DNA of 64,000 nt from Sipunculus nudus (GCA_026874595.1 CM049307.1:4363579-4427578), one strand, 5' to 3'; positions 36,048-45,999 are shown, numbered from the stretch's first letter. The notes: generated from the letters alone by a model not told the origin. Numbers and translations are program-made.

Positions 36048-37105
36048 ACATCATCAATATGGAATATAATTAATTAATATATCTATCATATTCTGAATAC
36101 ATATGATTACTAATTATAATAATATTAACATGATCATTACCATGGCAATATAGGCCTACCAAACAATTTTATTCTTAAAAATATAATCGTAATATCTTTT
36201 GAGTGTTTATATTATAATATGTAGTATATTTAATTTGGCTATTGCACATGGTTGATCTCAAGCCTGTTTGGGGCTGGTTTTTGTTGCCCCATACTGTATT
36301 CTGGGCCGAAGAATTATATTCAGAATGTATATGATTAACAATAATAATAATAATATTAATAGATTAATAAAATTAATAATGATGTAATCATTAACATGGT
36401 GTTAAACTGATATATTCATATTAAAATAAAATAATCACTAGCTGTGGAATATAATCACATGATCTTTGAGTGTTTTGAAATGTAGTATATCTCGTTATTG
36501 TGCATTTGTGTGCAACAGCCAGGTCTGTTTAGGGCTGGTTTTTATTGGCCCGTACAGTATCCTGGAGGCCTGGTCGGTTCCGGAAGGTCTGTATGCATTT
36601 AAGTAATACTTTTAAGCTTATTCTGGAGTCTGGGACAGTGTCTTAGTGACCCGGGCAGTACAGCTATGTTACGGACGGTATTAAGGGAGTCCTGGATGAT
36701 GTCAGAGGGTCCCGGACGGTAAATAGTCACACCCAGGAATGGAAGACCATTTTTAAAGAGATATATTGATACAAATATGACTAGAGAGGAGATACTTAGC
36801 ATTTACAGGAGCATTTACAGTTATTTACTCCAAGAAGAGCACGAACATTTATAAATACTGTAATTATTTGGAGTCATTGAGACCTGCAGGAGCAACACGC
36901 CAACAGTACTGGAAGTACAGTGCTACCCTGTCCTGTAATGGTACATAACCATCACTACATTCATAGGTTTGCCAGTGTAGGATGCTCAAATTCAGCATGA
37001 TAAAAAGAACACTGAGTGAGAACCATCTTACCTGTCTACTTGATTTTTAATTATACACTGCATGAAGCCATGATCCATATTTAGCCTTCTCCCCGATCCC
37101 GACAT
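10555..37105 (-). CDS. C2orf68: UPF0561 protein C2orf68 homologue, 4 exons, 138 residues
   Basis: Joined coding exons on the minus strand are 37105-37032, 31017-30875, 29786-29710 and 10677-10555 (74+143+77+123 nt, 138 codons plus TGA). All introns are GT-AG and phases agree (2, 1, 0). Family landmarks match what I know of the human protein: MDHGFMQCIIKNQ then RDNYDKEMK near residues 10-33, KKPDQQPYIPP in the middle, IFLFKLEYEDQNKGL near 76-90, and a C-terminus QDDPMTLANRFGQ...MTRAL...LQDEMEKS. Human C2orf68 is about 166 residues, so this one is somewhat shorter. The family has no assigned biochemical function, and none is proposed here. Introns are 6.0, 1.1 and 19.0 kb and full of transposons. 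It lies head to head with USP39, as in vertebrates. Met1 is taken as start; Met10 is an alternative. Confidence 0.9.
11232..11264. repeat. (TA)n microsatellite
   Basis: Uninterrupted TA dinucleotides. Confidence 0.95.
11514..11559. repeat. (TA)n microsatellite
   Basis: TA dinucleotides, with a shorter interrupted TA stretch just upstream from about 11484. Confidence 0.9.
11672..11756. repeat. (TA)n microsatellite
   Basis: Two long TA runs broken by one TTTA. Confidence 0.95.
12854..13453 (-). mobile_element. HINE-1 fragment (Helentron-like), 3' end
   Basis: Read on the minus strand it ends CAGCTGAGCG, hairpin GACCCATGGGTC, CCTTG, then T. It is homologous, in opposite orientation, to 61510-62135. 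A second HINE-1 end starts directly at 13454, so this piece was cut or invaded by it. Confidence 0.65.
14640..15710. repeat. 149-bp tandem repeat, about 7 copies
   Basis: The motif ACTAGACCTGTCTAGCTG recurs at about 14718, 14867, 15014, 15162, 15310, 15460 and 15608. Each unit also carries a CTCGTTTGACGAGA-type palindrome. Copies are diverged. It is the array carried by the outer HINE-sat element. Confidence 0.9.
16577..23850 (-). mobile_element. Inner HINE-sat element nested in the outer one
   Basis: On the minus strand it starts T|GCTTGCCGGAA and ends with hairpin CGACC-TAT-GGTCG then CTAG|T. It sits inside an ACAAACAAACAGAC tract of the outer copy: the tract stops before 16577 and resumes after 23850, and the outer 5' end follows at 23851-23930. 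Its body is mostly the 1.12-kb tandem array. Confidence 0.7.
17330..23640. repeat. 1.12-kb tandem array, about 5.6 copies
   Basis: A 1121-1123-bp unit repeats with very few differences; the same antisense 92-codon ORF recurs at 17477, 18600, 19721, 20843, 21965 and 23086. Each unit has CAGCGCCCCCTAGC twice (about 670 bp apart) and a GACCTTGACCTTTGACCT tract. The ORFs are not thought to be genes: they track the repeat and have no family resemblance. Confidence 0.97.
23978..23996. repeat. Poly(G) tract
   Basis: About 19 G in a row, in a segment shared with 27981-27997. Confidence 0.9.
24841..26269. other. Intron 3 spacer, no gene
   Basis: AT-rich sequence with a long TA microsatellite. 26120-26225 is the inverted partner of 10825-10915. 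Confidence 0.5.
25014..25107. repeat. (TA)n microsatellite
   Basis: About 94 bp of uninterrupted TA. Confidence 0.97.
26270..29526 (-). mobile_element. HINE-1 copy (Helentron-like), 3.26 kb
   Basis: On the minus strand it starts T|AGCTCAGCTGACTATAAG and ends CAGCTGAGCG, hairpin GACCCATGGGTC, CCTTG|T. Sections 28170-28720 and 28860-29420 resemble each other, so the copy carries an internal duplication. A poly(G) tract lies at 27981-27997. Flanks share TATCCAATGTCTGAAAGT on both sides (26239 and 29530), which may be an older tandem duplication of the target. Confidence 0.7.
29710..29786 (-). CDS. C2orf68: C2orf68 homologue, coding exon 3
   Basis: Acceptor CTGCAG|AT, then SGKIFLFKLEYEDQNKGLHY and LTVNK; donor AAG|GTTAGA, end phase 0. 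LFKLEYED matches the LFCLEYE block of the vertebrate protein. Confidence 0.88.
30636..30819. mobile_element. pogo/Tigger-like MITE, 184 bp
   Basis: Inverted ends CAGTGAAACCTCATTGTGT and complement CAGTAAAACCTCGTTGTGT, flanked by TA on both sides (30634-30635, 30820-30821). The end sequence and TA duplication are those of pogo-type Tc1/mariner elements. It lies in intron 2 of the C2orf68 homologue. Confidence 0.85.
30875..31017 (-). CDS. C2orf68: C2orf68 homologue, coding exon 2
   Basis: Acceptor TTTCAG|GG, then DNYDKEMKAKAQKAQRQQAN and KKPDQQPYIPPGTRPPRL. The Lys/Gln-rich stretch is typical of the family. Donor AGAG|GTAGTA, end phase 1. The plus-strand ORFs over this exon are antisense shadows. 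Confidence 0.88.
31018..31686. other. Intron 1 spacer with simple repeats
   Basis: Short TA and poly(G) (31318-31331) and poly(A) (31609-31624) tracts; no gene seen. Confidence 0.5.
31687..31812 (+). repeat. Left terminal inverted repeat of the long-TIR element
   Basis: Pairs with the complement of 36587-36733; contains several GTCCGGGAC-type repeats. Confidence 0.75.
32018..32875 (+). pseudogene. LINE reverse transcriptase, first part
   Basis: Two open stretches (32018-32545 and 32612-32875) are one RT domain broken by a TAA at 32543-32545; the active site is CYADDTQLY. Sequence after about 32832 belongs to the inserted element. Confidence 0.85.
32833..34782. mobile_element. hAT-like non-autonomous element inserted in the LINE
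   Basis: It begins CAGACATGGGG and ends with the exact complement CCCCATGTCTG, cutting the LINE frame precisely between its RT core and C-terminal part. Flanking 8-mers GTTAACAT and GTTAAGTT match at six positions, as a hAT duplication would. Both ends carry AGTAATAG repeats in the same orientation. The minus-strand ORF at 32987-33382 was not recognised, and no transposase motif was seen. Confidence 0.75.
34889..35605 (+). pseudogene. LINE reverse transcriptase, C-terminal part (238 codons open)
   Basis: Continues the RT protein after the hAT-like insert: VRNLGYYKDKHMKRNEHVK, then SCIDYCNSLLLGAH, MAARTICGVQKYDR, KCINGIAPRYLQSLL, SSFRYAGPKLWNDIPVYVK and FKARLKTFLF. These are the conserved thumb and C-terminal motifs of CR1/L2-type LINEs. 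The true frame extends upstream to about 34795. Confidence 0.85.
35951..36586. other. AT-rich interior of the long-TIR element with a diverged duplication
   Basis: Sections near 36240-36305 and 36490-36555 resemble each other (GTTTGGGGCTGGTTTTTGTT and GTTTAGGGCTGGTTTTTATT), indicating an old tandem copy of about 260 bp. CT/TA microsatellite at 36018-36047. Confidence 0.5.
36587..36733 (-). repeat. Right terminal inverted repeat of the long-TIR element
   Basis: Complement begins GGTGTGACTATTTACCGTCC and aligns along its length with the left end, with small indels. Confidence 0.75.
37032..37105 (-). CDS. C2orf68: C2orf68 homologue, coding exon 1
   Basis: Starts ATG TCG GGA and encodes MSGSGRRLNMDHGFMQCIIK, then NQVD plus AG. 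The donor is CAG|GTAAGA on the minus strand. It ends in phase 2, and the next exon supplies the G for Arg25. Confidence 0.88.
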
Positions 37106-37523
37106 GTTTAACACCAGCCTGGTGCAGAAAAAAAAATCCCCCTTGTCTGGTGTGAGCATCAGAGCTGGTGATGGCTGATGAGGCCGGCTCACTGGCAACT
37201 GCCGTCTGTGTGTCAGAAGGTCATACCTGTCTGTTGGTCAATAACTGGTAATAATACAGGTAAAAAACTAAGAAGAAATGCCTAAAATAAAACTCCTCTC
37301 GGCATATATTTCGATAATATGGTCTTAACAAGTTGTAAAACATAAACAGCCCGAGTTAAATGTCGTAAAGTGTACTTAGACTGGTCCCTTTTTCCATTTT
37401 GAGTTGCACAGCGACTGAGCCTAGACTGGTTCACTGCGCCTTTCCGCGAGATCTATTGGGCATATTTTTTACATACTGTGTGCAGTGTGCAAACGACAAA
37501 AAAAGCCCAGAGGAACCACTTTA
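37106..37523 (-). promoter_or_regulatory. Upstream region and likely promoter of the C2orf68 homologue
   Basis: Sequence directly before the minus-strand start codon is more GC-rich than its surroundings. No TATA box is evident. The position is the main evidence. Confidence 0.35.
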
Positions 37524-38627
37524 AGGCAAAAATAATAAAAGGTATGGTTCTTAAGCCCCGCCCGCGTCAATTTTAACCCACGCATTAAAAATGTGTAAAT
37601 TGATTTTTTTTAATAATACAATTTTGATAAGTTTTCCTTTGTTATGTGTTTGTGCTTTTACCTGTTTAACAAAAAATATGTTATTTCATGCTTTTCGTTG
37701 ATTATATGATATTTTTATAGAAACATGCAAAAAAAAGAAAGAAAAATAAAATATCTCCCGCTCACAATAGTTTCTGAAAAAAAGTGCCTGAGAACCATAC
37801 CTTTTTTTATGGTTTAAGATGTGATATTTGATTTTTGTGCCTATTAGAACTTTACATCACCCATCACCTTGCACTGATCGAAGTGGGCTGTTGGAGCAGC
37901 AGTGTATTTCACGTGGTTTTGGGGAGGTCAGCCGACCCCGTCTTCACGGCGGGCACTGCAATCTCTTCTTCTGGTTCTAATAAGCTGCAAACTTGAACCA
38001 CCAAAGTATTATCGCACCTTGCAGGGTTTGCGATTAATAAAAGTGTTGCATATTTTAGTTGTTTTATTTAAAATAATTAAAAACAATAAATCACATACCT
38101 TTAGATTACTTGTGATGTTTGGACAACTGGGCTTCAAATTTGTGAGGGTGTCTGCCTCGAAAGACACGCGTTTGGTAGTTGATGCTACGGACGGACACCG
38201 AAAGTTGCAAAAAAATGATGCTTTAAGCAAAATAAAGTATGTTTCTCAGGCATCTGATCAGGGTAAAGGATGATAGTAACATAATTTTTATTCTAAACAG
38301 GTAAAAGCACTACAAAAGGTAGTGTAGTGCTTCTTCCTGATTAGAAAAAAACTTATGTTATTATCATGCTTTTCCCTGATCATTTGCCATTTTTATCGAA
38401 ACACACATAAAAAGGTAATAAAAAAACCGTCCGCCCGCACTGATTTCTGAAAAAAAGTGTCTGAGAACCATACCATTTTTTTTTTTTTTTTTTTTGCCTT
38501 TCAGAGGAAACTTATCAACATTTTATTTTCTTGAAAGATGAAAATCAAAATAATTTTATTCATGCGGGGGATTAAAAATTGACGAGGGCGGTGCCTAAGA
38601 ACCATACCTTTTATAATTTTTTGGCCT
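37524..38627. mobile_element. Long-TIR MITE-like element, 1.1 kb
   Basis: Ends are inverted copies starting AGGCAAAAATAATAAAAGG (left) and AGGCCAAAAAATTATAAAAGG on the complement of the right, followed by shared GGTATGGTTCTTA and CCGCCC blocks and a GTTGATAAGTTT block about 100 bp in. Both sides have TA flanks. The GAGAACCATACC motif also recurs inside (about 37793 and 38463). No transposase. Confidence 0.65.
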
Positions 38628-38710
38628 TATAGACACTTGTTTTTGTATGTGGTACTAAGCATCTATGGGAATCACCTCTGGTCCGTGCCATTCAGTAAAC
38701 TGCCGCCGGA

Positions 38711-38835
38711 ATGGCGGCAAGATTACTCGCAATACGGTTCATCTTTATAATGTTTCAGCTGTTTCTCGCTTCTTTTCTAGATTTTGCCACTGAAGCTGCT
38801 GCAGCAATCATGGCAGTTACACGATTTGTTCTATG
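38711..38835 (+). CDS. Possible first coding exon of an unidentified gene
   Basis: A 42-codon ORF starts at an ATG in a good context (CCGGAATGG) within locally GC-richer DNA: MAARLLAIRFIFIMFQLFLA followed by SFLDFATEAAAAIMAV. Residues 4-23 are hydrophobic, like a signal anchor or signal peptide. A donor-like TATG|GTAATT lies at 38836, just before the in-frame TAA. Without the 1.1-kb MITE it would sit about 500 bp from the start of the C2orf68 homologue, in divergent orientation. No downstream exons were found and I do not recognise the protein, so it may be chance. Confidence 0.3.
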
Positions 38836-38839
38836 GTAA

Positions 38840-39251
38840 TTACCTGTGACGAATCTTGCAGCTCTCGTTGAATGGCCTCAGGATTATTTATCTTGGATAC
38901 TTTGGTTATTAATGTTTTTCATTGTATTTTATAATTCACATTCTTTTTTTTATCTCAAGACTTTATATTTTCATGGTTTAACCCTTTACTGTTTACAAGC
39001 CACTAAAGAGCACTCTAAATGGGCAACTAGAATGCCATGATATGTATAGATCCTTTCAGGACAAAAAAATTGCATATTTTTTCTAAGTTTCAATGATTTT
39101 CAATAATCTTCAGCAAACCCTCTAAGAGGGAACTGTTGAAAATTTGATAAAAATACAAAAAAAGCTTGGAAAGATATGGCTGTTAGTGTAAATATAAATA
39201 GTGTCAGAAATTGTCCGAAATCTAAATTAAATGTAAACAGTAAAGGGTTAA
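38840..39251. other. Intergenic DNA, nothing firm
   Basis: The 64-codon ORF at 38846-39040 is hydrophobic and AT-driven, with no family resemblance. Confidence 0.4.
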
Positions 39252-40830
39252 ACGCATAAAATAGATGATTATAGAGAACCTTGTCAAACGCCTTACAGTA
39301 AAATTCAAAAGTATTCAGTCAATCTGTTCCATAACATTTATGCTCTTGGCAATATCATTTAAAAATAAAATTACTTGTGTTTCTGTAGAACTTTATTTCT
39401 AAAACCATGCTGTGAGTCTGTCAACAAGTTATGGCGGTCCAGATGCCCCATTATATGTGGCTGTGGACTTTTGTTCAAACCCTTTACTGGTATATGACGT
39501 CAGTGAGACAGGTCGCTAGTTGGATGGCAGGTTTCTGTCTCCTTTTATAAATAGAGGTGTAATATTTGCCGTTTTCCATTTTGCTGGCGCTTGTCCTTGA
39601 TGAAGTGAGGCTCGAAATTAACTGATGTCATGGCTGGTGATATTTCTTCATAAATTTATTTTAAAATCCTTGTTGATACCTCAACTGGTTCTGGGGCTTT
39701 GTGTTTGTTTTAATTCATTAAAAGATAGTTACTATTAGGTGAGGGCTTGGTCCAGTATCAGCACTTTTTGTCCGGGGTCTTCTGTAGTAAAAACAGGTGT
39801 GAACTGATGATTTAAAATGTCTGCTTTTACTTGTGCAACACTGTTATTCCATCCTTTACATATGAGATACCCAACAAGCATGTTTTTTTCTTGCTCTTTA
39901 TGAAACTCAATAGTTGTTAAGGCTTTGGTATTAATAAAAAATAATGTTATCTATATGTATTTCTGATAGCGAGATTTGCATAAAACGTGAACCTTGTTTT
40001 TAAGGTGTTTAAATACATTGTCCTTTGATGATTTGGTAGACTGAAATTGCTCGTAAATTTTCTTCCTGGTAAGTCTCCTTAACTCTCGTATTATCCATGG
40101 TTGGTTATATCTTTTGGATATAATTTTACATGGGACGTTATCGTCTTTATTTGACCTTCAGACAGCCAGTTTTTAAATCTGCCCAGATTTTCTTTTAAGG
40201 TCCGTTGCTGAATGATTCGAGATATATTTACGACTGAAGTGATTCATGATATTGGAATGAGTGTGTTCATATATATTTACGACTGAAGTCATTCATGATA
40301 TGAGTGTGTTCATATTTTTTCGACTGAAGTCATCCATGATATAGTCTATACATATGTCTTGTATCTTGTCGGTCGCTGATCTTTTACTTGTTTATTGTTG
40401 TCGATAAATAAAGCATCATGGTCACTGATTCCTGGTATGAGTGTTAGTTTGTCAAGAATTGACGGTCTGTTTGTAAGAAATAAATCCAGTGTGAACTTAA
40501 TTCGAGCTGGAGTGTCTACCATTTGTTGGAGGGTTTTTGCTTTACTATTTGATCTGCTATTTTTCATTTGGGTTTTAGTTTCCTGTCACATGTACTGTGT
40601 TTGTTTCCCAGGAGATATACGGCATGTTAAAATTACAAGTTAGACAAAAAGGGAAGTTTTAGTTTCCTCTGGTAAAGTTTTCAATTTCTTCACAGATAAG
40701 TTCTGCTTCTCCGTGTTATTGGGGGGGATGGTACAGACCCGCAATTATAAATGAGTATTTCTTCATTTAGATCTCCTCTGCGTCTTAACAGGTGTATCCA
40801 AGATTGAGTTGCAATTATAAACATGAACGA
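39252..40830 (-). pseudogene. LINE remnant: endonuclease end and reverse transcriptase start
   Basis: On the minus strand, about 40780-40640 gives an endonuclease stretch (FIIAGLYHPP) and 40567-40346 gives QMVDTPARIKFTLDLFLTNR then LIPGISDHDALFID, the end of an APE-type endonuclease. The RT start follows near 39600-39500 (AKWKTANITPLFIKGDRN, then RPVSLTS) and the piece ends at KAFDKVLYNHL near 39275. Many stops and frameshifts are present. A 3-copy repeat of about 50 bp (TACGACTGAAGTCATTCATG) lies at 40206-40340. Confidence 0.75.
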
Positions 40831-41499
40831 ATGAATTAAAATTAAAGCTTTGATTTGAAGTCAATTGGGTAAATCAATGAAAAATAAATGTATTGTAGCA
40901 TTTGCAGGGGAATTTGTATATTCAAATGAAAGGGAAAAAATTTACAAACTGAAAATAATGTATGCACAATTTTTACCAGACTGTGCTATCGTATATGGCA
41001 GCTGACAAAGCGTTCGGTGCGCATCTATTGATTATGACGCGGAAAGGCTAATTAATAATGCATTTATTATCCATTAAGTGCATAGCCCTCTGTCCTTTGT
41101 CAACGGGCTTAATGCGGACTAATGTAGCCATGACATGTCATATGACACTCAGGCCTTCGAAAATAAACTGATCGTCTTCAGTTCAACCAAAATCGATGTT
41201 TGGGGTGACAGGCTGTCGCTAGGACTTATGTTTCTTAATGCGGACCATTCCATATACCGTACACTATTCATCTAACCAACAGAACGACAAGAAAAGGAAA
41301 TTAGATTGAGAAAGTGGGAAGACATTTTTAGTGGTCCACGGTGGTTCGCTTTATAGAAGACTGGAGGCATCGTGGCAGTATCAGAAGTGAAACCAAAACA
41401 CCAGTTATGATTTATACCTGTCACAATATTGTATCAAATGATACGAAATGAACAATTAAACATCCTGGACCATATTGGTAGAGTTATGACAATGTATAT
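40831..41499. other. Intergenic DNA, nothing recognised
   Basis: No coding or transposon signal that I can support; it may be decayed LINE sequence. Confidence 0.4.
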
Positions 41500-44400
41500 A
41501 AAAAGTTGAATATAACCGTCTGAACATGCATGAATGTTTCGATGTTCAGGAAGTACCAGTGACAGATGTTCAGGTAGACTCGTATGAGAAATATTTGTTC
41601 TGTTCATTTTATAGAAGCCCTACATCAGCACAAGACAATTACAACAATATGAATGTGTTTATCATAGAACTGGCGAGATACCCCCATTAAATTCACACGA
41701 ATTACCCAAACATAACATATGTTGCAAATCGACAAATGTATCCAATTAGAAGTTCAGTTTTATGGAAGCATCAGACACAGTTACCTGAACCAGCATATTG
41801 CAAGACAAACCAGGGGCCGTGATTAAGATATACCATCTGTACTAGGTGTGGTATTCCTATATTATGAAGAAATGGTTGAGCAAATTTAAGATGAAGCACC
41901 CTTAGGGAAAGATGACGATGCAACTCTTAAATTAAGATTTTGCCCTCGGGAACGATCTCAAGAATACTCCATTATATAATATACAGTTATAAATATCATA
42001 AAATTAATCATAAAACATGGAAGATTATTAAATTTTAATCAAAACTGTGACACTTTACTTAATGAATAGAAAGAAGATATCTAACAATGGGATAAATTCC
42101 TTTGAGGTGGAACAAAAATCCATACCTACAAAAGTAAAAAAACCCAAGAAAATGAAGCATTGAAGCATGGCACAGTTTATTTTTAAAAAGACTCGATAAA
42201 AACAAAGAGAAAAAACATACTCTGGTAAAATATACAAAAAATTGAGATGCCACAATATCCAACAAAGGCCAGAAATTAAGTGAGAAAGTTAACTCGGGTG
42301 CTAAGAAGAACTATGAAAAACAAAAACAGAGACAAACAGAACAAAGAGAGCAACCGGAAATCCTGCAGTATGCCTACTGTGAAATAAACACCAGATCAGG
42401 AATACGCAATCTTATTAAAAGTGTAAATAATGGTGACTTTGGTCTTGTATATACATGAAAAGGCAGAAGTACTGGCCGATTCCTTCTTTTCCATTTTTAC
42501 AAGGGGGCAGGATGGAGCATGGAATTTATCAAATAGTATAAAAGCAAAGGGAGAACAATATAATATATACATAACTGAAAATGCAATTGCAAAAATGTAA
42601 TCCAACCTTAAAGTTTCAAATTTACCATGCAGGGCCAGGTGGCATACATCCTGGGGTTCTTTATGATCTTAAGTAAACAAATGAACATAATCTGCAACTC
42701 GTCCTTGTAAGAAAGCAAGCTACTTGGCGACTTGAAATGTACCAGTGTTACAGCCGTAAGAAAGCAAGCTGCCTGTTGACTTGAAATGTACCAGTGTTAC
42801 AGCCGTAAGAAAGCAAGCTACCTGGTGATGGAAATGTGCCAGTGTTATAGCCGTAAGAAAGCAAGCTACCTGCTGACTTGAAATGTGCCAGTGTTACAGC
42901 CGTAAGAAAGCAAGCTACCTTGTGACTGGAATGTGCCAGTGTTACATCCGTAAGAAAGCAAGCTACCTGATAACTGGAAATGTACCAGTGTTACAGCCGT
43001 AAGAAAGCAAGCCACCTGGTGATGGAAATGTACCAGTGTTACAGCCGTAAGAAAGCAAGCCACCTGGTGATGGAAATGTGCCAGTGTTACAGCCGTAAGA
43101 CAGAAAGCTACCTGGTGATGGAAATGTGCCAGTGTTATAGCCGTAAGACAGAAAGCTACCTGGTGATGGAAATGTGCCAGTGTTACAGTCGTAAGAAAGC
43201 AGGCTACCTGATGACTTAAAATGTACCAGTGTTACAGCCGTAAGAAAGCAAGCTACCTGATGACTTGAAATGTGCCAGTGTTACAGCCGTAAGAAAGCAA
43301 GCTACCTGGTGATGGAAATGTGCCAGTGTTACATCCGTAAGAAAGCAAGCTACCTGGCGATGGAAATGTGCCAGTGTTACAGCCGTAAGAAAGCAAGCTA
43401 CCTGATGACTTGAAATGTGCCAGTGTTACAGCCGTAAGACAGAAAGCTACCTGGTGATGGAAATGTGCCAGTGTTATAGCCGTAAGACAGAAAGCTACCT
43501 GGTGATGGAAATGTGCCAGTGTTACATCCGTAAGAAAGCAAGCTACCTGGCGATGGAAATGTGACAGTGTTACAGCCGTAAGAAAGCAAGCTACCTGATG
43601 ACTTGAAATGTACCAGTGTTACAGCCGTAAGAATGCAAGCTACCTGGTGATGGAAATGTGCCAGTGTTACATCCGTAAGAAAGCAAGCTACCTGGTGATG
43701 GAAATGTGCCAGTGTTACAGCCGTAAGAAAGCAAGCTACCTGGTGACTGGAATGTGCCAGTGTTACAGCCGTAAGAATGCAAGCTACCTGGTGATGGAAA
43801 TGTGCCAGTGTTACAGCCGTAAGAAAGCAAGCTACCTGGTGACTGGAATGTGCCAGTGTTACAGCCGTAAGAAAGCAAGCTACCTGATTACTAGAAATGT
43901 ACAAGTGTTACAGCCGTAAGAAAGCAAGGTACCTGGTGATTGAAATGTACCAGTGTTACAGCCGTAAGAAAGCAAACTAACTGATGACTGGAAATGTACC
44001 GGTGTTACAGCCGTAAGAAAGCAAGCTAACTGATGACTGGAAATGTACCGGTGTTACAGCCGCAAGAAAGCAAGCTACCTGATGACTGGAAATGTACCAG
44101 TGTTACAGCCGCAAGAAAGCAAGCTACCTGGTGACTAGAATGTGCCAGTGTTACAGCCGTAAGAAAGCAAGCTACCTGATGACTTGAAATGTGCCAGTGT
44201 TACAGCCGTAAGAAAGCAAGCTACCTGATGACGGAAACGTGCCAGTATTACAGCCATAAGACGGCAAGCTACCTTGTGATGGAAACGTGCCAGTGTTACA
44301 GCCATAAGACAGCAAGCTTCCTGGTGATGGAAACGTGCCAGTGTTACAGCCGTAAGACAGCAAGCTTCCTGGTGATGGAAAAGTGCCAGTGTTACAGCAA

Positions 44401-45800
44401 TAAGACAGCAAGCTACCTTGTGATGGAAACGTGCAAGTGTTACAGCCATAAGACAGCAAGCTACCTAGTGATGGAAACGTGCCAGTGTTACAGCCGTAAG
44501 ACAGCAAGCTTCCTGGTGATGGAAACGTGCCAGTGTTACAGCAATAAGACAGCAAGCTACCTAGTGATGGAAACGTGCAAGTGTTACAGCCATAAGACAG
44601 CAAGCTACCTAGTGATGGAAATGTGCCAGTGTTACAGCCGTAAGACAGCAAGCTTCCTGGTGATGGAAACGTGCCAGTGTTACAGCAATAAGACAGCAAG
44701 CTACCTAGTGATGGAAACGTGCAAGTGTTACAGCCATAAGACAGCAAGCTACCTTGTGATGGAAACGTGCCAGTGTTACAGCCATAAGACAGCAAGCTTC
44801 CTGGTGATGGAAACGTGCCAGTGTTACAGCCATAAGACAGCAAGCTACCTGTTGATGGAAAAGTGCCAGTGTTACAGCCGTTCACAATAGGGGAACAGGA
44901 TAATCCCATGGAACTGCATACCGATCAGTTTCACCAGTATAATATGCAATGTAATGGAACCTCTCATGAGGGACCCACTGACGGAATACCTACAGAAAAA
45001 TGACATACAACCATTTGGGTTAGTCTCCGGTACATCAAGAATTCTATAGTTAACTAAAAGTAATAGATGAATGGACTGAAAAACTCAATAAAGGAGATCA
45101 AATATAAATGTTCTAAATTCATGAATTGTGACTTTATAAAAGCTTTCATTAAATTACCGCATAATCGCTTAATATAGAAGTTAAAATAGCCTACTACTGT
45201 GCACACATGGATCGACGGATTTCTAAAAAATAGTAAACATTCAAAACAAGTCATTGCAAAGGGAACCCATTGTAAATTGCACAAAGTGTTAAGTGCATTC
45301 CTCAAGGATCAGCCTTATAGGACCATCGCTATTGATATCTTTATCAATTACTTACCGTAGGTTGTCAACGGCTCTGAGGTGCACCTATTTGCTGATGATT
45401 AGGGCTGCGACATACTACAAGCAAATATTTACAAACTTGTCTAATAGACCGAGGATTCTGTATTGAAATTTCACCCAGATAAATGTGTGACAATGCGATT
45501 AGGTAAAAAAAAGCGCATAAAAGTATACACCCTGAGACTGAATCAACATACATTTTAAAAATATAAGAAGACACTGATTATTATAAATAATAATCCTTTC
45601 AAGCGCAAATAAGCAGCAGAGTATATAAATCCAACTCGATCATGGGATTATTCAGGAGGACCTACACAAATATTGATAAAGAAAACTATCTACTATCATA
45701 TTAGGCACTAGAGTACACAAACCTTTCCTGTGAAATTAATCTTTTAGACATTAAACATGTAAAATATCTAAATTATATGTATGATCTGCTATCATTTTAA
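41500..45800 (+). pseudogene. LINE remnant interrupted by a self-derived minisatellite
   Basis: Plus-strand pieces run in LINE order: endonuclease CSFYRSPTSAQDNYNNMN (about 41610), linker KAEVLADSFFSIFT (42450), AGPGGIHPGVLYDLK (42630), the expanded LPDDLKCASVTAV block (42707-44880), PISFTSIICNVMEPLMRD (44920), KAFIKLPHNR-like sequence (45140), WIDGFLKN (45210), LFADD (45390), FHPDKCVTMRLG (45465) and IMGLFRRTYTNIDKENY (45640). The frame is heavily broken. Confidence 0.75.
42707..44880. repeat. 48/49-bp minisatellite, about 45 copies, derived from LINE RT
   Basis: The unit GTAAGAAAGCAAGCTACCTG + GTGATGGAAATGTGCCAGTG + TTACAGCC is 48 bp; a variant with ATGACTTGAAA is 49 bp. Translated, it reads LPDDLKCASVTAVRKQA, the LPxDWKxAxVTPIxKKG block of the LINE in which it lies. 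The 48-bp units keep a frame open and so give ORFs of up to 245 codons that are repeat, not protein. Confidence 0.95.
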
Positions 45801-45999
45801 ACTACTTTTAAGGTTCAATATGGAAATAAGTATACCTCACAAAATGTAACTTGAATTAAGGTTAATTTATAGTGCTCCTTTTTCATGACTTTTAACAATA
45901 ACAGATTTTATGAACACAAAGTAATAATAGAGTATTATAATATGCATACATCTGTTATATTCCGAGTAAACTGTGTATCGTTTTTGTGAATCTAATGAA
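45801..45999. other. Spacer between LINE and HINE-sat copy
   Basis: AT-rich; nothing recognised. Confidence 0.4.

Larger units (their letters stand above)
31687..36733. mobile_element. Long-TIR DNA transposon, interior replaced by nested elements
   Basis: Both ends read GGTGTGACTxTTTACCGTCC inward and stay similar for about 126-147 bp (31687-31812 and 36587-36733), with repeated CCGGGAC motifs and a shared inner block ACTTAAATGCATACAGAC. Flanks CAGGAAAGGA (31676-31685) and CAGGAATGGA (36734-36743) match at 9 of 10 positions, a target duplication length seen in Mutator-like elements. No transposase was found; the interior is a LINE plus a hAT-like element. Superfamily is uncertain. Confidence 0.65.

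Noticed and set aside
38836-38861. A 26-nt intron joining the ORF at 38711 to the one at 38846
   Set aside because: GT and AG are present, but 26 nt is shorter than a spliceosomal intron can normally be.
44172-44909. Long ORFs (up to 245 codons) on both strands
   Set aside because: They follow the 48-bp minisatellite, whose length is a multiple of three; the protein is a 16-residue repeat with no independent support.
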